Below, piece by piece: positions 9,940 through 18,164 of a DNA stretch of 64,000 nucleotides; position 1 is the first letter of the stretch; every line of letters begins with the position of its first letter. The translations under genes and the position numbers were made by a program. The notes under the pieces are model-generated. The model saw only the letters and a program-made list of their open reading frames with translations, was not told the DNA's origin and did no database searches. The stretch is from G963717155 sp963717155 (GTDB lineage Bacteria; Actinomycetota; Thermoleophilia; Gaiellales; JALYLC01): NCBI GenBank assembly GCA_963717155.1, contig OY970326.1, positions 2,976,001 through 3,040,000 on the forward strand, given 5' to 3'.

Positions 9940-10740
9940 ATGGTGGAGATGACCTCCGAGCCGACCCTCGCGGGCGCTGACGTCGGGCACAGCGGCCCGG
10001 TCGTGCAGCTGCAGGGCATCAAGAAGTCGTTCGGGCTGGTCGAGGTGCTGCACGGGGTCGATCTCTCCGTGCGCGCAGGCGAGCACGTCGTCATCTTCGG
10101 CCCCTCCGGGTCGGGGAAGTCGACGGTCCTGCGCACGATCAATCTGCTCGAGCAGCCGAGCGAGGGCTCCGTGCGGGTCCTCGGCGTGGAGTACGGACCG
10201 GGCCCCATCGCGCGTGGCGAGAAGCGCGGAAGCCCAGTTGAGCTGCGCCGCCAGGTCGGCATGGTCTTCCAGCAGTTCAACCTCTTCCCGCACCTGACCG
10301 CGCTCGATAACGTCGCGCTCCCGCTCCGCTCGACGAAGAGCCTGCGGCGGGCGGAGGCCGAGGACCGCGCGGCGGCCGGCCTGCGGCAGGTAGGCCTGCT
10401 CCAGTGGGCGGCGCGCTACCCCGCCGAGCTCTCGGGAGGACAGCAGCAGCGCGTCGCGATCGCGCGGGCGCTGAGCCTCGATCCGAAGGTCATGCTGTTC
10501 GACGAGCCGACATCGGCGCTCGACCCCGAGCTCGTGGGCGAGGTGCTCGCGACCATGCGAAGCGTCGCCGAGTCGGGCATGACGATGGTGGTCGTCACCC
10601 ACGAGATGAACTTCGCGCGCGAGATCGGCGACTTCAACGTCTTCATGGACCAGGGCCTGATCGCCGACTCCGGCCCGCGCGGATTCCTCGACGCGACCGC
10701 GAACCCTCGCACGCGCCAGTTCATCGAGGCCGTGCTGTGA
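9940..10740 (+). CDS. Polar amino-acid ABC transporter, ATP-binding protein (GlnQ/HisP type)
   Basis: A 266-aa ATPase with Walker A GPSGSGKST, Q-loop VFQQFNLFPHLT, signature LSGGQQQR, Walker B VMLFDEPTSALDPE and the H-loop VTHEM. All of these match GlnQ-like importers of the polar amino-acid family. The start is ATG at 9940, with ATG at 9949 also possible. The stop overlaps the permease start (GTGA). It powers uptake by the permease and binding protein encoded next. Confidence 0.93.
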   Translation: MVEMTSEPTLAGADVGHSGPVVQLQGIKKSFGLVEVLHGVDLSVRAGEHVVIFGPSGSGKSTVLRTINLLEQPSEGSVRVLGVEYGPGPIARGEKRGSPVELRRQVGMVFQQFNLFPHLTALDNVALPLRSTKSLRRAEAEDRAAAGLRQVGLLQWAARYPAELSGGQQQRVAIARALSLDPKVMLFDEPTSALDPELVGEVLATMRSVAESGMTMVVVTHEMNFAREIGDFNVFMDQGLIADSGPRGFLDATANPRTRQFIEAVL

Positions 10741-11495
10741 CTCCGGTCTTCGCGTACAACTGGTACCTGATCTGGTCGCACAAGTCCGTGTTCCTCGACG
10801 GGCTCAAGGTCGCGCTGGAGCTGGCTCTGGCCGCGTTCGTGTTGTCGGTCGTGATCGGGCTCCTGCTCGCGCTCGCACGGATGAACAGGCCACCGCTCTC
10901 ATGGCTTGCCGCGATCTACGTCAACGTCTTCCGCGGCCTCCCGGCGCTCGTCACGGTGATCTGGGTGTACTTCGGACTGTCCGAGGTCTTCGGATTCAAC
11001 TTCTCGGTCTTCCAGGCCGGCGTGATCGCCCTGACGTTGCTGTACAGCGCCTTCATCTCGGAGATCTACCGCGCCGCGCTGCTGTCGATCCACCGCGGCC
11101 AGCGCGAGGCGGGTCTGGCACTCGGCATGCGGCCGATCTGGGTGTTCGTCAGGATCGTGCTGCCACAGGCCACGAAGATCGCGATCCCCAACCTGGGGAG
11201 CATGTTCATCGGGATGATCAAGGACACGTCGACGTTCGTGATCATCGGGGCCGCCGAGATCGCGTTCCTCACGAACAACCTCGAGCAGGAGTACTTCCAG
11301 CCGTTCGTGCTCTACACGGCGGCCGGCGCGACGTACGTGATCGCGGCGTTCATCATCGATTTCTTCTTCCGGTCGCTCGAGCAGTTGCTCACGGTTCCTC
11401 CCAAGGGAGGAGTCGCGGGCTTCTTCGCACGCAGACGTCAAAGGAGGATCGCCGCCGTCATCCAGCGTGTGGAGGGCGTCTCAACAGTGAGCTAG
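10737..11495 (+). CDS. Polar amino-acid ABC transporter, permease (HisM/GlnP family)
   Basis: A 252-aa membrane protein with about five transmembrane segments. It has the coupling EAA loop GQREAGLALGM followed by IVLPQATKIAIPNLG, typical of His/Glu/Gln-type permeases. The GTG at 10737 overlaps the ATPase stop. Only one permease gene is present, so the channel is probably a homodimer. A strong stem-loop and the binding-protein gene follow. Confidence 0.92.
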   Translation: MTPVFAYNWYLIWSHKSVFLDGLKVALELALAAFVLSVVIGLLLALARMNRPPLSWLAAIYVNVFRGLPALVTVIWVYFGLSEVFGFNFSVFQAGVIALTLLYSAFISEIYRAALLSIHRGQREAGLALGMRPIWVFVRIVLPQATKIAIPNLGSMFIGMIKDTSTFVIIGAAEIAFLTNNLEQEYFQPFVLYTAAGATYVIAAFIIDFFFRSLEQLLTVPPKGGVAGFFARRRQRRIAAVIQRVEGVSTVS

Positions 11496-11524
11496 CCGAG
11501 GGAGACGCGCAGGGCCAGCACTGA

Positions 11525-11545
11525 CTCGCCGCCGCCGGCGGCGAG
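11525..11545 (+). other. GC-rich stem-loop upstream of the solute-binding protein gene
   Basis: A perfect 9-bp inverted repeat (CTCGCCGCC at 11525-11533, GGCGGCGAG at 11537-11545) with a 3-base loop and no T-run. Lying between permease and binding-protein genes, it more likely acts as an mRNA-stability or processing element than as a strong terminator. Confidence 0.55.
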
Positions 11546-11575
11546 ACGCAAAGGCACGACAGAGGAGAGAATCGA

Positions 11576-12406
11576 GTGAAGCACACACAGAAGTGGACGC
11601 GACGGGTCTTCGTCGCTGCCGCCGCCTCGCTTGCGATGCTGGCGGCCGTCACGGGTGGAGCCTCCGCCAGCTCGAAGGCCGCACCGGACCTGAACCTGAT
11701 CAACCCGGGCACGCTGACCGTCGGCATGACGCTGCAGTTCAAGCCCGAGATGTACCTGAAGAACGGCAAGCCGGCGGGCTACGACGTCGAGCTCGTGACC
11801 GCGCTCGCGAAGGCGATGGGCGTCAAGCTGAAGATCCAGAACCTCGGCTTCAACGGCCTGATCCCGGGCCTCGTCGCGAAGAAGTTCGACATGGTCTCGG
11901 TCGGTCTGTCCCCGACGCCCGAGCGCAAGAAGGCGATCGACTTCACGCGCTCGTACGTGCCGTACGCGCTGATCCTCGCCGTGCCGGTGAACGACACGAC
12001 GCCCGCGACGTACCCGGCCTGGAACGACCCGAGCAAGACGATCACCGCACTCGCGGGCTCCACCGACGCGACCCTGGTACAGACGGTGTTCCCGAAGGCG
12101 AAGCTCTCGCCGTTCCCGGACGACACGACGGCGCTCCTGCAGGTCGCGACCGGTCGCGCGAACGCGGCCGTGATCGAGAACTACCTGCTCGCGCAGTTCA
12201 GCAAGTCGAACCCTGGCAAGCTCAAGGAAGCGGCATTCAAGAAGCCGCTGAACGTGCAGTACGGCTCGTGGGCGGTCCAGAAGGGCAACGGCGCCCTGCG
12301 TGGCTACCTGAACAAGTTCCTCTGCAAGGTCCAGAACAGCGGCCAGATGGCCTCGATCTACAAGAGCACCGAGGGCACGACGATCCCGCCGATGCCCAAG
12401 TGCTGA
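11576..12406 (+). CDS. Periplasmic/extracellular amino-acid-type solute-binding protein
   Basis: A 276-aa family 3 solute-binding protein. A basic start and hydrophobic stretch (WTRRVFVAAAASLAMLAAV) form a Sec signal peptide with probable cleavage after ASAS; no lipobox cysteine is seen. The mature part has GTLTVGMTLQF and GYDVELVTALAKAMGVKL, the standard ligand-lobe opening of the family. The GTG at 11576 is preceded by AGGAGAGA at 11563-11570, a good ribosome site. It delivers ligand to the permease upstream; a polar amino acid, opine or related amine is the likely class. Confidence 0.92.
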   Translation: MKHTQKWTRRVFVAAAASLAMLAAVTGGASASSKAAPDLNLINPGTLTVGMTLQFKPEMYLKNGKPAGYDVELVTALAKAMGVKLKIQNLGFNGLIPGLVAKKFDMVSVGLSPTPERKKAIDFTRSYVPYALILAVPVNDTTPATYPAWNDPSKTITALAGSTDATLVQTVFPKAKLSPFPDDTTALLQVATGRANAAVIENYLLAQFSKSNPGKLKEAAFKKPLNVQYGSWAVQKGNGALRGYLNKFLCKVQNSGQMASIYKSTEGTTIPPMPKC

Positions 12407-12416
12407 TGCGTAGTCT

Positions 12417-13844
12417 GTGACGGAATACGACCTCCTCGTCATCGGCGGCGGGCCCGCAGGGCTCGCCGCCGGTGCCCTGGCGGCCGATGCCGGGTTGGAG
12501 GTCGGCATCGTCGATGAGCGCCCCACGTTCGGCGGGCAGATCTACAAGCAGTTCGCCAGCGGGTTCCGGGTGTGCGACGCTGCCGCCCTGGGACGCGACT
12601 ACCGCCGAGGCCGTGAGCTGATCGAGGCGGCCGAGCGGAGCGGCGCGCGTCTCCTGCCGCGCACGAGCGCCGTCTCGATCGTCGGTGACGTGGCCATGCT
12701 CGTCGAGGACGGCGAGCGCGCGCGTCCGGTCGGCGCGCGTCGCATCCTGCTGGCGCCAGGGGCGCACGACCGGCCCGTGGTCTTCCCCGGCTGGACGCTT
12801 CCCGGCGTGATCACGGCCGGCGGCGCGCAGGCGCTCGTCAAGACGCAGCGCATCGTGCCGGGCGGCCAGATCGTGTTCGCCGGTAGCGGCCCGCTCGCGA
12901 TCGCGTTCCCGGCGCAGCTCCGCCACTACGGAGCGAACGTCGTCCTCGTGCTCGAGGCCGGGCCCGCCCCCGGGCCGCGCGCCCTGCTGCGCCTGGCGGC
13001 GGCCGCGCGCGGCAACACGGAGCTGCTGCGCGATGCCGCCGGCTACCGCTCGGCGCTGCTGCGTGCGCGCACGCCGCTGCGGTACCGGCGCATCGTCGTT
13101 CGCGCGGAGGGTCGCGACCGCGTCGAGGCCGTGGTCCACGCCGCCGTCGACGCCGACTGGCGGGTCGTTCCCGGAAGCGAGGAGCGCGTCCCCGCGGATG
13201 TCCTGTGCGTCGGCTACGGGTTCTTCCCGTCGGTCGAGCTCCTGCGGCTCGCCGGCTGCGAGTTCGGGTACGACGAGAACGCCGGCGGCCCGATCGTCGT
13301 ACGCGACGAGTGGATGCGAACCACAGCTCCCGGTATCTCGGCCGCGGGAGACGGGACGGGTGTCGCCGGCTCGCACGTCGCGGTCGCCGAGGGGCGCATC
13401 GCCGCACTCGGCATCGCGCTCGATCTCGGCAAGCTCTCGGTCGACGACGTGGCGACGCGCGCACTGCCTATCCGTGACGTCCTGCGCCGGAAGCAGGCGT
13501 TCGGCGAGGCGCTTCGAGGCCTCCATTCGATCGGGCCAGGCATCTACGAGCTCGCGACCGACGAGACCGTGGTCTGCCGGTGCGAGGAGGTCACGCGCGC
13601 GCAGCTCGACCGCGCCGTCGAGGCGAGCGCCGACCTGAACGTGGTGAAGGGGCTGACGCGGGCCGGCATGGGCATGTGCCAGGGGCGTAACTGCCAGCGC
13701 GAGATCGCCGCGATGATCGCCCGGCGCCACGGTCGTCCGCTACCGTCGGTCTCGTTCTCCACACCGCGGTTCCCCGTCCGGCCCGTGCCGATCGGCGCGC
13801 TCGCCGAGGCGGTCGAGGACGGCGGCCTCTTCACGAATGAATAA
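12417..13844 (+). CDS. FAD/NAD(P)-binding dehydrogenase subunit with C-terminal BFD [2Fe-2S] domain (HcnB/OoxA-like)
   Basis: A 475-aa pyridine-nucleotide-disulfide-fold flavoprotein. It has an N-terminal GGGPAG FAD motif, a central second nucleotide fold (FAGSGPLAIAFPAQL) and a C-terminal bacterioferritin-associated-ferredoxin-like domain with cysteines C387, C389, C421 and C426. This architecture is that of HcnB, opine oxidase subunit A and D-hydroxyproline dehydrogenase alpha. It would pair with the FAD subunit encoded next (8-base overlap) and with the small [2Fe-2S] subunit at 4669-4989. The start is GTG at 12417, ten bases after the binding-protein gene, so transporter and enzyme share an operon. 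Confidence 0.9.
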   Translation: MTEYDLLVIGGGPAGLAAGALAADAGLEVGIVDERPTFGGQIYKQFASGFRVCDAAALGRDYRRGRELIEAAERSGARLLPRTSAVSIVGDVAMLVEDGERARPVGARRILLAPGAHDRPVVFPGWTLPGVITAGGAQALVKTQRIVPGGQIVFAGSGPLAIAFPAQLRHYGANVVLVLEAGPAPGPRALLRLAAAARGNTELLRDAAGYRSALLRARTPLRYRRIVVRAEGRDRVEAVVHAAVDADWRVVPGSEERVPADVLCVGYGFFPSVELLRLAGCEFGYDENAGGPIVVRDEWMRTTAPGISAAGDGTGVAGSHVAVAEGRIAALGIALDLGKLSVDDVATRALPIRDVLRRKQAFGEALRGLHSIGPGIYELATDETVVCRCEEVTRAQLDRAVEASADLNVVKGLTRAGMGMCQGRNCQREIAAMIARRHGRPLPSVSFSTPRFPVRPVPIGALAEAVEDGGLFTNE

Positions 13845-15042
13845 CTGGCCGACGAACGACACGCTGACGCAGCCGCTGCCGGCCAGTACGGACGTCCTCG
13901 TGATCGGAGGGGGACTCGCCGGCGCGGCGCTCGCGTACTACCTCGCCACGGAGGGCGTCGAGGTCGCGCTCGTCGAGCGCGGCGACCTGAACCGCGAGGC
14001 CTCCGGCACGAATGCGGGCAGCTTCCACTTCCAGATCGCCCTCCACCAGCTGACCGCATGGGAGACGGACAACGTGCGCGACCGGCTGTTCGCCGAGGTG
14101 AAGCTGCACGCAGAGGCCGCGGCGATGTGGTCGACGCTCGAGTCCGAGCTCGACGCTGCGCTGGACGTGCACATCAACGGCGGCCTGATGGTCGCGGAGA
14201 CGCCGGTCGAGCTGCAGATCCTGATCGACAAGCAGAAGATCGAGCAGGAGGCCGGGCTCGAGACGCACCTTCTCCTCGGGCCCGAGCTGCGCGCGTTCGC
14301 CCCGTACCTGGCGGACGACCTCGCCGGAGCCGTGTGGTGCCCGAAGGAGGGACACGCGAACCCGCTCCTGGCAGCCCCCCTGTACGCGCTCCGTGCCGGC
14401 GAGCGGGGCGCGGTCGTGCGGACCCACGCGGGCGTGACGGCTGTCGAGGCGCACCCGAACGGAGGTGCGCATCGCTTCACCGTCACGACGACCCGGGGGC
14501 ACATCGCCGCGCATCGCATCGTGAACGCCGCGGGGGCATGGGCGAACGACATCGCCGAGCTCAGCGGGCTGCGCTTCCCGATCCGCGCCGACGGCCTGCA
14601 CCTGAACGTGACCGAGCCCCGCGCGAAGGTGCTGGAGCCGATGGTGCAGCACATCGGCCGTCGCCTCACGCTGAAGCAGTCGACCAACAACACCTTCATC
14701 ATCGGGGGCGGCTGGCCCGCACGGCCAGAGCCGGCTCCGGCCCGCTACTCGACGCTGTGGGAGAGCGCCGCCGGCAACACGGCCGTGGCCGTGCGAGTGA
14801 TGCCGAGTCTCGCCGACGTCAAGGTCGTGCGCACCTGGTCGGGCGTGATGGCGTTCACCGACGACCTCTCTCCGATCGTCGGGGAGACTGCGAGGCTGCC
14901 CGGATACCACGCGTTGATCGCGACGACCGGGTTCACGCTCGGCCCGCTCATGGCGCGGCTGCTCGCCGAGCACATGGCCTCGCGGGATCCCCGTCCGCTG
15001 CCGCCCGCGTTCGATGTCGACCGCATACACACCTACACCTGA
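13837..15042 (+). CDS. DAO-family FAD oxidoreductase subunit (HcnC/OoxB/sarcosine-oxidase-beta-like)
   Basis: A 401-aa protein of the D-amino-acid-oxidase fold. It has VLVIGGGLAGAALAYYLA near residue 20, an ERGDLNREASGTNAG flavin-binding stretch, and a late TWSGVMAFTDDLSPIVGE, then HALIATTGFTLGPLMARLLAE that closes the FAD site. It would be the amine-oxidising subunit of the HcnABC/opine-oxidase-type complex. The ATG lies inside the preceding gene. Candidate substrates are D-hydroxyproline, an opine, sarcosine or glycine; the sequence alone does not decide. Confidence 0.9.
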   Translation: MNNWPTNDTLTQPLPASTDVLVIGGGLAGAALAYYLATEGVEVALVERGDLNREASGTNAGSFHFQIALHQLTAWETDNVRDRLFAEVKLHAEAAAMWSTLESELDAALDVHINGGLMVAETPVELQILIDKQKIEQEAGLETHLLLGPELRAFAPYLADDLAGAVWCPKEGHANPLLAAPLYALRAGERGAVVRTHAGVTAVEAHPNGGAHRFTVTTTRGHIAAHRIVNAAGAWANDIAELSGLRFPIRADGLHLNVTEPRAKVLEPMVQHIGRRLTLKQSTNNTFIIGGGWPARPEPAPARYSTLWESAAGNTAVAVRVMPSLADVKVVRTWSGVMAFTDDLSPIVGETARLPGYHALIATTGFTLGPLMARLLAEHMASRDPRPLPPAFDVDRIHTYT

Positions 15043-15052
15043 GGGGCATGCA

Positions 15053-15997
15053 ATGGATCGCAACGACGTCTCCTGGCACGGGTACTGGCCCGCCTGTCCC
15101 ACGCCGTTCCACGCCGATCAGAGCCTCGATCTCGACTCCTTCCGCGCCCTCCTGGAGTTCTACATCGGCGAGGGCGTCCATGGCCTGCTGGTCAACGGCA
15201 CGACCGGAGAGTGGTTCTCGCAGACCCCGGAGGAGCGTCGGCAGGTCGTCGAGACCGCCGTCGACCAGGCCGCGGGCCGCGTCCCCGTCGTCGCGGGATG
15301 CACGTCCTACACCGCGCGCGAGGCGATCGAGCTCGCCCGTCATGCGCTCGCGACCGGCGCCTCGGGCATCAGCTCGACCCCGCCGCCGTACAGCAAGACG
15401 TTCCCCGACGAGACCGTCGCGTACTTCTCCGACATCTCCGACGGCATCGACGGGCCGATCCTCGTCTACAACTGGCCGCACGGCTGCAGCGTCGAGATCG
15501 ATCCGTCCCTCGCCAGCCGGATCGCGGACATCGAGAACGTGGCCGGGATCAAGGACAGCACGCCGAACGCGCAGCAGTTCTACGAGACGGTGAGGACCGT
15601 GGTCGACCGGATCCGCGTCTTCGGCCCGTTCATGTCGAGCGAGGGGTTCGAGCAGCTGCTTGCCCACGGCGGCGACGGGTTCATCGGCGGCGGGACGCTG
15701 TTCGGGGCTCCCGACGCGGAGTTCTGGGAGGCCTACTGGCGCGGTGACCACGAGTTCTGCCGGGCGCACGCGGTGCGCACCGACCGGCTGTTCCCGAAGC
15801 TCTGGCTGCCCGGCGGCTGGGGAGGCCAGTACGGCGCCTACCAGAGCCAGCTCAAGGCGATCATGAAGATGCTCGGCCAGCCGGGCGGCGAGGTGCGCAG
15901 GCCGCGACTGCCCGTGTCAGATCCCGCGAGCCTGCGGGCGATCAGGCAGGTCCTGATCGAGGAGTCGCTGCTCCCCCAGACGGTCGAGGCGGCGTGA
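15053..15997 (+). CDS. DapA/N-acetylneuraminate-lyase family aldolase or deaminase
   Basis: A 314-aa class I Schiff-base TIM barrel with substrate loop NGTTGEWF (about residues 48-55), catalytic Tyr139 in LVYNWP and Schiff-base Lys167 in AGIKDST, all conserved. The family includes dihydrodipicolinate synthase, keto-sugar lyases and 1-pyrroline-4-hydroxy-2-carboxylate deaminase. The last acts right after D-hydroxyproline dehydrogenase, which would suit the two preceding genes. It is too far from true DapA to be called lysine-biosynthetic. The ATG at 15053 is chosen because family homology starts there. The stop overlaps the next start (TGATG). Confidence 0.85.
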   Translation: MDRNDVSWHGYWPACPTPFHADQSLDLDSFRALLEFYIGEGVHGLLVNGTTGEWFSQTPEERRQVVETAVDQAAGRVPVVAGCTSYTAREAIELARHALATGASGISSTPPPYSKTFPDETVAYFSDISDGIDGPILVYNWPHGCSVEIDPSLASRIADIENVAGIKDSTPNAQQFYETVRTVVDRIRVFGPFMSSEGFEQLLAHGGDGFIGGGTLFGAPDAEFWEAYWRGDHEFCRAHAVRTDRLFPKLWLPGGWGGQYGAYQSQLKAIMKMLGQPGGEVRRPRLPVSDPASLRAIRQVLIEESLLPQTVEAA

Positions 15998-16926
15998 TGT
16001 TCAAGGGCGTCGATCACATCGGGGTCGGAGTCGGCGACATGGACGTCGCGCTCGACTTCTACGGGCGCGTCGGCTTCAGCGACGTGCTGTTCGACTACTC
16101 CGGCGCCGTGCCGGGAACGGAGGCGTTCACCGGCGGGCAGCCGCGCCGCGCTCGCGTCGCGATGCTCTCGAATCCGGGAGCGACACCGGTGGGGCCGGCG
16201 CGCATCAAGCTCGTGCAGGTGCTCGATGGCGATGGGCCGGCGCCGATCCCCGAGGGAACGGCCTGGGGCGAGCTGGGTGTCTGCGAGGTCTGCCTGCACG
16301 TGCGCGACCTCGATGCCGTGCACGAGCGCCTCGCCGCGCTGCCGGGCGGCGGCACACTGATGGCGCCTCTCTCCGGCGCGGTGGTGCCGTACGACGTGTC
16401 GCTCGACATCTCCTACGTGCACGACCCGTGGGGCGGAAAGATCGAGATGATCGAGTGGACGGGCCTGTGGAAGGCCCTCCCCGGCGAGGCGCGCGCCGAG
16501 GGCGTGAACCACGTCGCGTTCGGCACGGCGGATCTCGCTGCGAGCCTCGCCTTCTACCGGCGTCTCGGCTTCGACGAGATGCTGTTCGAGTCGACCGACT
16601 TCTTCGATCCGATGGCGCCGTGGTACGACCGCGAGCTTCCCGAGCAGCACATGGTGATGATGATGTCGTCGCAGGGAGGCGGGATCGAGCCCTGCGTGCT
16701 GACTCCGCCCGGCCCCGACTGTCGCGGCGAGTGGGGCCATCTCGGCCCGATGGAGTTCGCCGTCGGCGTGTCGAACCTCGAGCTCGCCTGCGATCGGCTG
16801 CTCGCGCAGGGAGTCGAGCTCAGGAGCGCGCCCCAGACCGTCGACGTCGGGACGGGCGAGTGGAAGTACGCCTACCTCGTCGACCCCGATGGCCTGTACG
16901 TGTCGCTGGTCGAGGCCCGCTACTGA
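15997..16926 (+). CDS. Two-domain VOC (glyoxalase/extradiol-dioxygenase fold) protein
   Basis: About 309 aa made of two VOC modules, each starting with a His-containing strand (GVDHIGVGVGDMDVALDFY near residue 4 and GVNHVAFGTADLAASLAFY near residue 168) and each ending in a D-P-(D/W)-G turn (HDPWGGKIEMIEW; DPDGLYVSLVEARY). Tandem modules with paired His and Glu ligands suggest a metal enzyme such as a lyase, epimerase or extradiol dioxygenase. ATG at 15997 (TGATG junction) or GTG at 15994 could be the start. As the last gene of the operon, it may process an oxidised intermediate; the specific reaction is unknown. Confidence 0.82.
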   Translation: MFKGVDHIGVGVGDMDVALDFYGRVGFSDVLFDYSGAVPGTEAFTGGQPRRARVAMLSNPGATPVGPARIKLVQVLDGDGPAPIPEGTAWGELGVCEVCLHVRDLDAVHERLAALPGGGTLMAPLSGAVVPYDVSLDISYVHDPWGGKIEMIEWTGLWKALPGEARAEGVNHVAFGTADLAASLAFYRRLGFDEMLFESTDFFDPMAPWYDRELPEQHMVMMMSSQGGGIEPCVLTPPGPDCRGEWGHLGPMEFAVGVSNLELACDRLLAQGVELRSAPQTVDVGTGEWKYAYLVDPDGLYVSLVEARY

Positions 16927-18042
16927 CGGGGTGGTGCATGTGGTTGGTTGGTGGCGATCGGGCGTCCGGCCGCGTCCGTGAACACGGGCGCGTCGCCGCT
17001 GCCGCTGGTGCGGATGTGCCGATCATGCAGCAGCTTGTGGTGTCTCGGACAGAGCAGGATCAGGTTCGCGAGCTCGGTCCGCCCGCCGTCCTCGGCTGCG
17101 ACGAGGTGGTGGGCCTCCAGCTCGCGCGTGGCGGTGCAGCCCGGGTACTGACAATGGTCCGAGCGTTTGTGCAGCGCGCGCATCTGGGCGTAGGACGCGC
17201 AGCGCCCGACGCGCGAGTGCACCAGATCCCGCCCGTTGCGCTTGATCGTGAGGCGCCGCGCGTCGCAGGTGAGCCGCTCGGCGGTCTCGGGGCTGAGCGG
17301 CCCGGCGCCTTCGAGCATCGGCGGCGCGTCGTCGCTGAGGTGGACGATCAGCGTCGTCGGACTGCGCTTGATCGCGCCGCCGCCGCCGTGTTGGGCGAGT
17401 GTCACGAGCGCGTCGGCGGCCGACTGCTGCCACTCGATGACGCTACCGGCCTGCTTGTCGACCGCGCGCTGCGGCCTTCGCGATGTCCCAGATCGCCTGC
17501 TCGAACACGGCGCCCTGCTCGAGCGGCAGCCGGCCGCTCAGACACAGCTCGCGCCGCCCCCGCGTCCAACTCATACTCAACGCGCGGCGCGCATACAACG
17601 CCTCGTCGTCCTCGACCCTCGGCGGCGCGAGCGTACGCGCGGCCAGCGCGATCACGCTCGGCGGCTTACCGACCGCAACACGCGCAAGCTCAGCGTCACT
17701 CTCCGGTGTCGCGAACTCGGCGGCGGCCGCGACCTGATCGAGCGACAACGCGCCCGTGCTCAGCGCGTGGTCGAGCGCCGGCAAGCTCCGCAACGCGCTG
17801 CTCGTCTGCGTGATCCGCACCGCGCTTCGGTGATCGCTGCTCGAGAGCTGCGCGAACCACTGCGCGCTCGACGAGCACCCGGCCGCCTGCCAGTCACCGC
17901 GATCGTCCGCCGCACGCACGAGCTCCGTCAGCCGCTGCTTGATCCGCGCGTCCTGCGCGCAGAGCGAACGGATCTCGCAGCGGCACGCCTCACGCTCACG
18001 CTCGAGCGCCTCATCAACCACCCCATCCACCGCAGCGAACAT
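16920..18042 (-). pseudogene. DUF222/HNH endonuclease gene with one frameshift
   Basis: The 5' part (18042 to 17443) encodes the helical DUF222-like domain. After a one-base gain near 17461-17470 the sense continues in another frame (VDKQAGSVIEW...) to the TAG at 16920, with an HNH domain: CQYPGC, LEAHHLV, and GGRTELANLILLCPRHHKLLH. Removing one G restores a single protein of about 373 aa. Such genes are multi-copy in Actinomycetota and often linked to mobile elements, though no terminal repeats are visible here. It is either a recent pseudogene or a sequencing error. The last bases overlap the convergent VOC gene. Confidence 0.85.
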
Positions 18043-18164
18043 ACGTTCGAGACTACCAGCACCCGAACCACCAGACTGTGCCGACTCCGTGCCGAATCAG
18101 CCCGCCGCCGGTGGACGCGCCGCCCCGAATATGCGAAGGTTCGCAGAACGCGCAAGTGACCGCA

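Noticed and set aside
12417..15042. Hydrogen cyanide synthase (hcnBC)
   Set aside because: The architecture matches, but opine oxidases and D-hydroxyproline dehydrogenases share it, and the linked importer and DapA-family enzyme fit amino-acid catabolism better than cyanide production.
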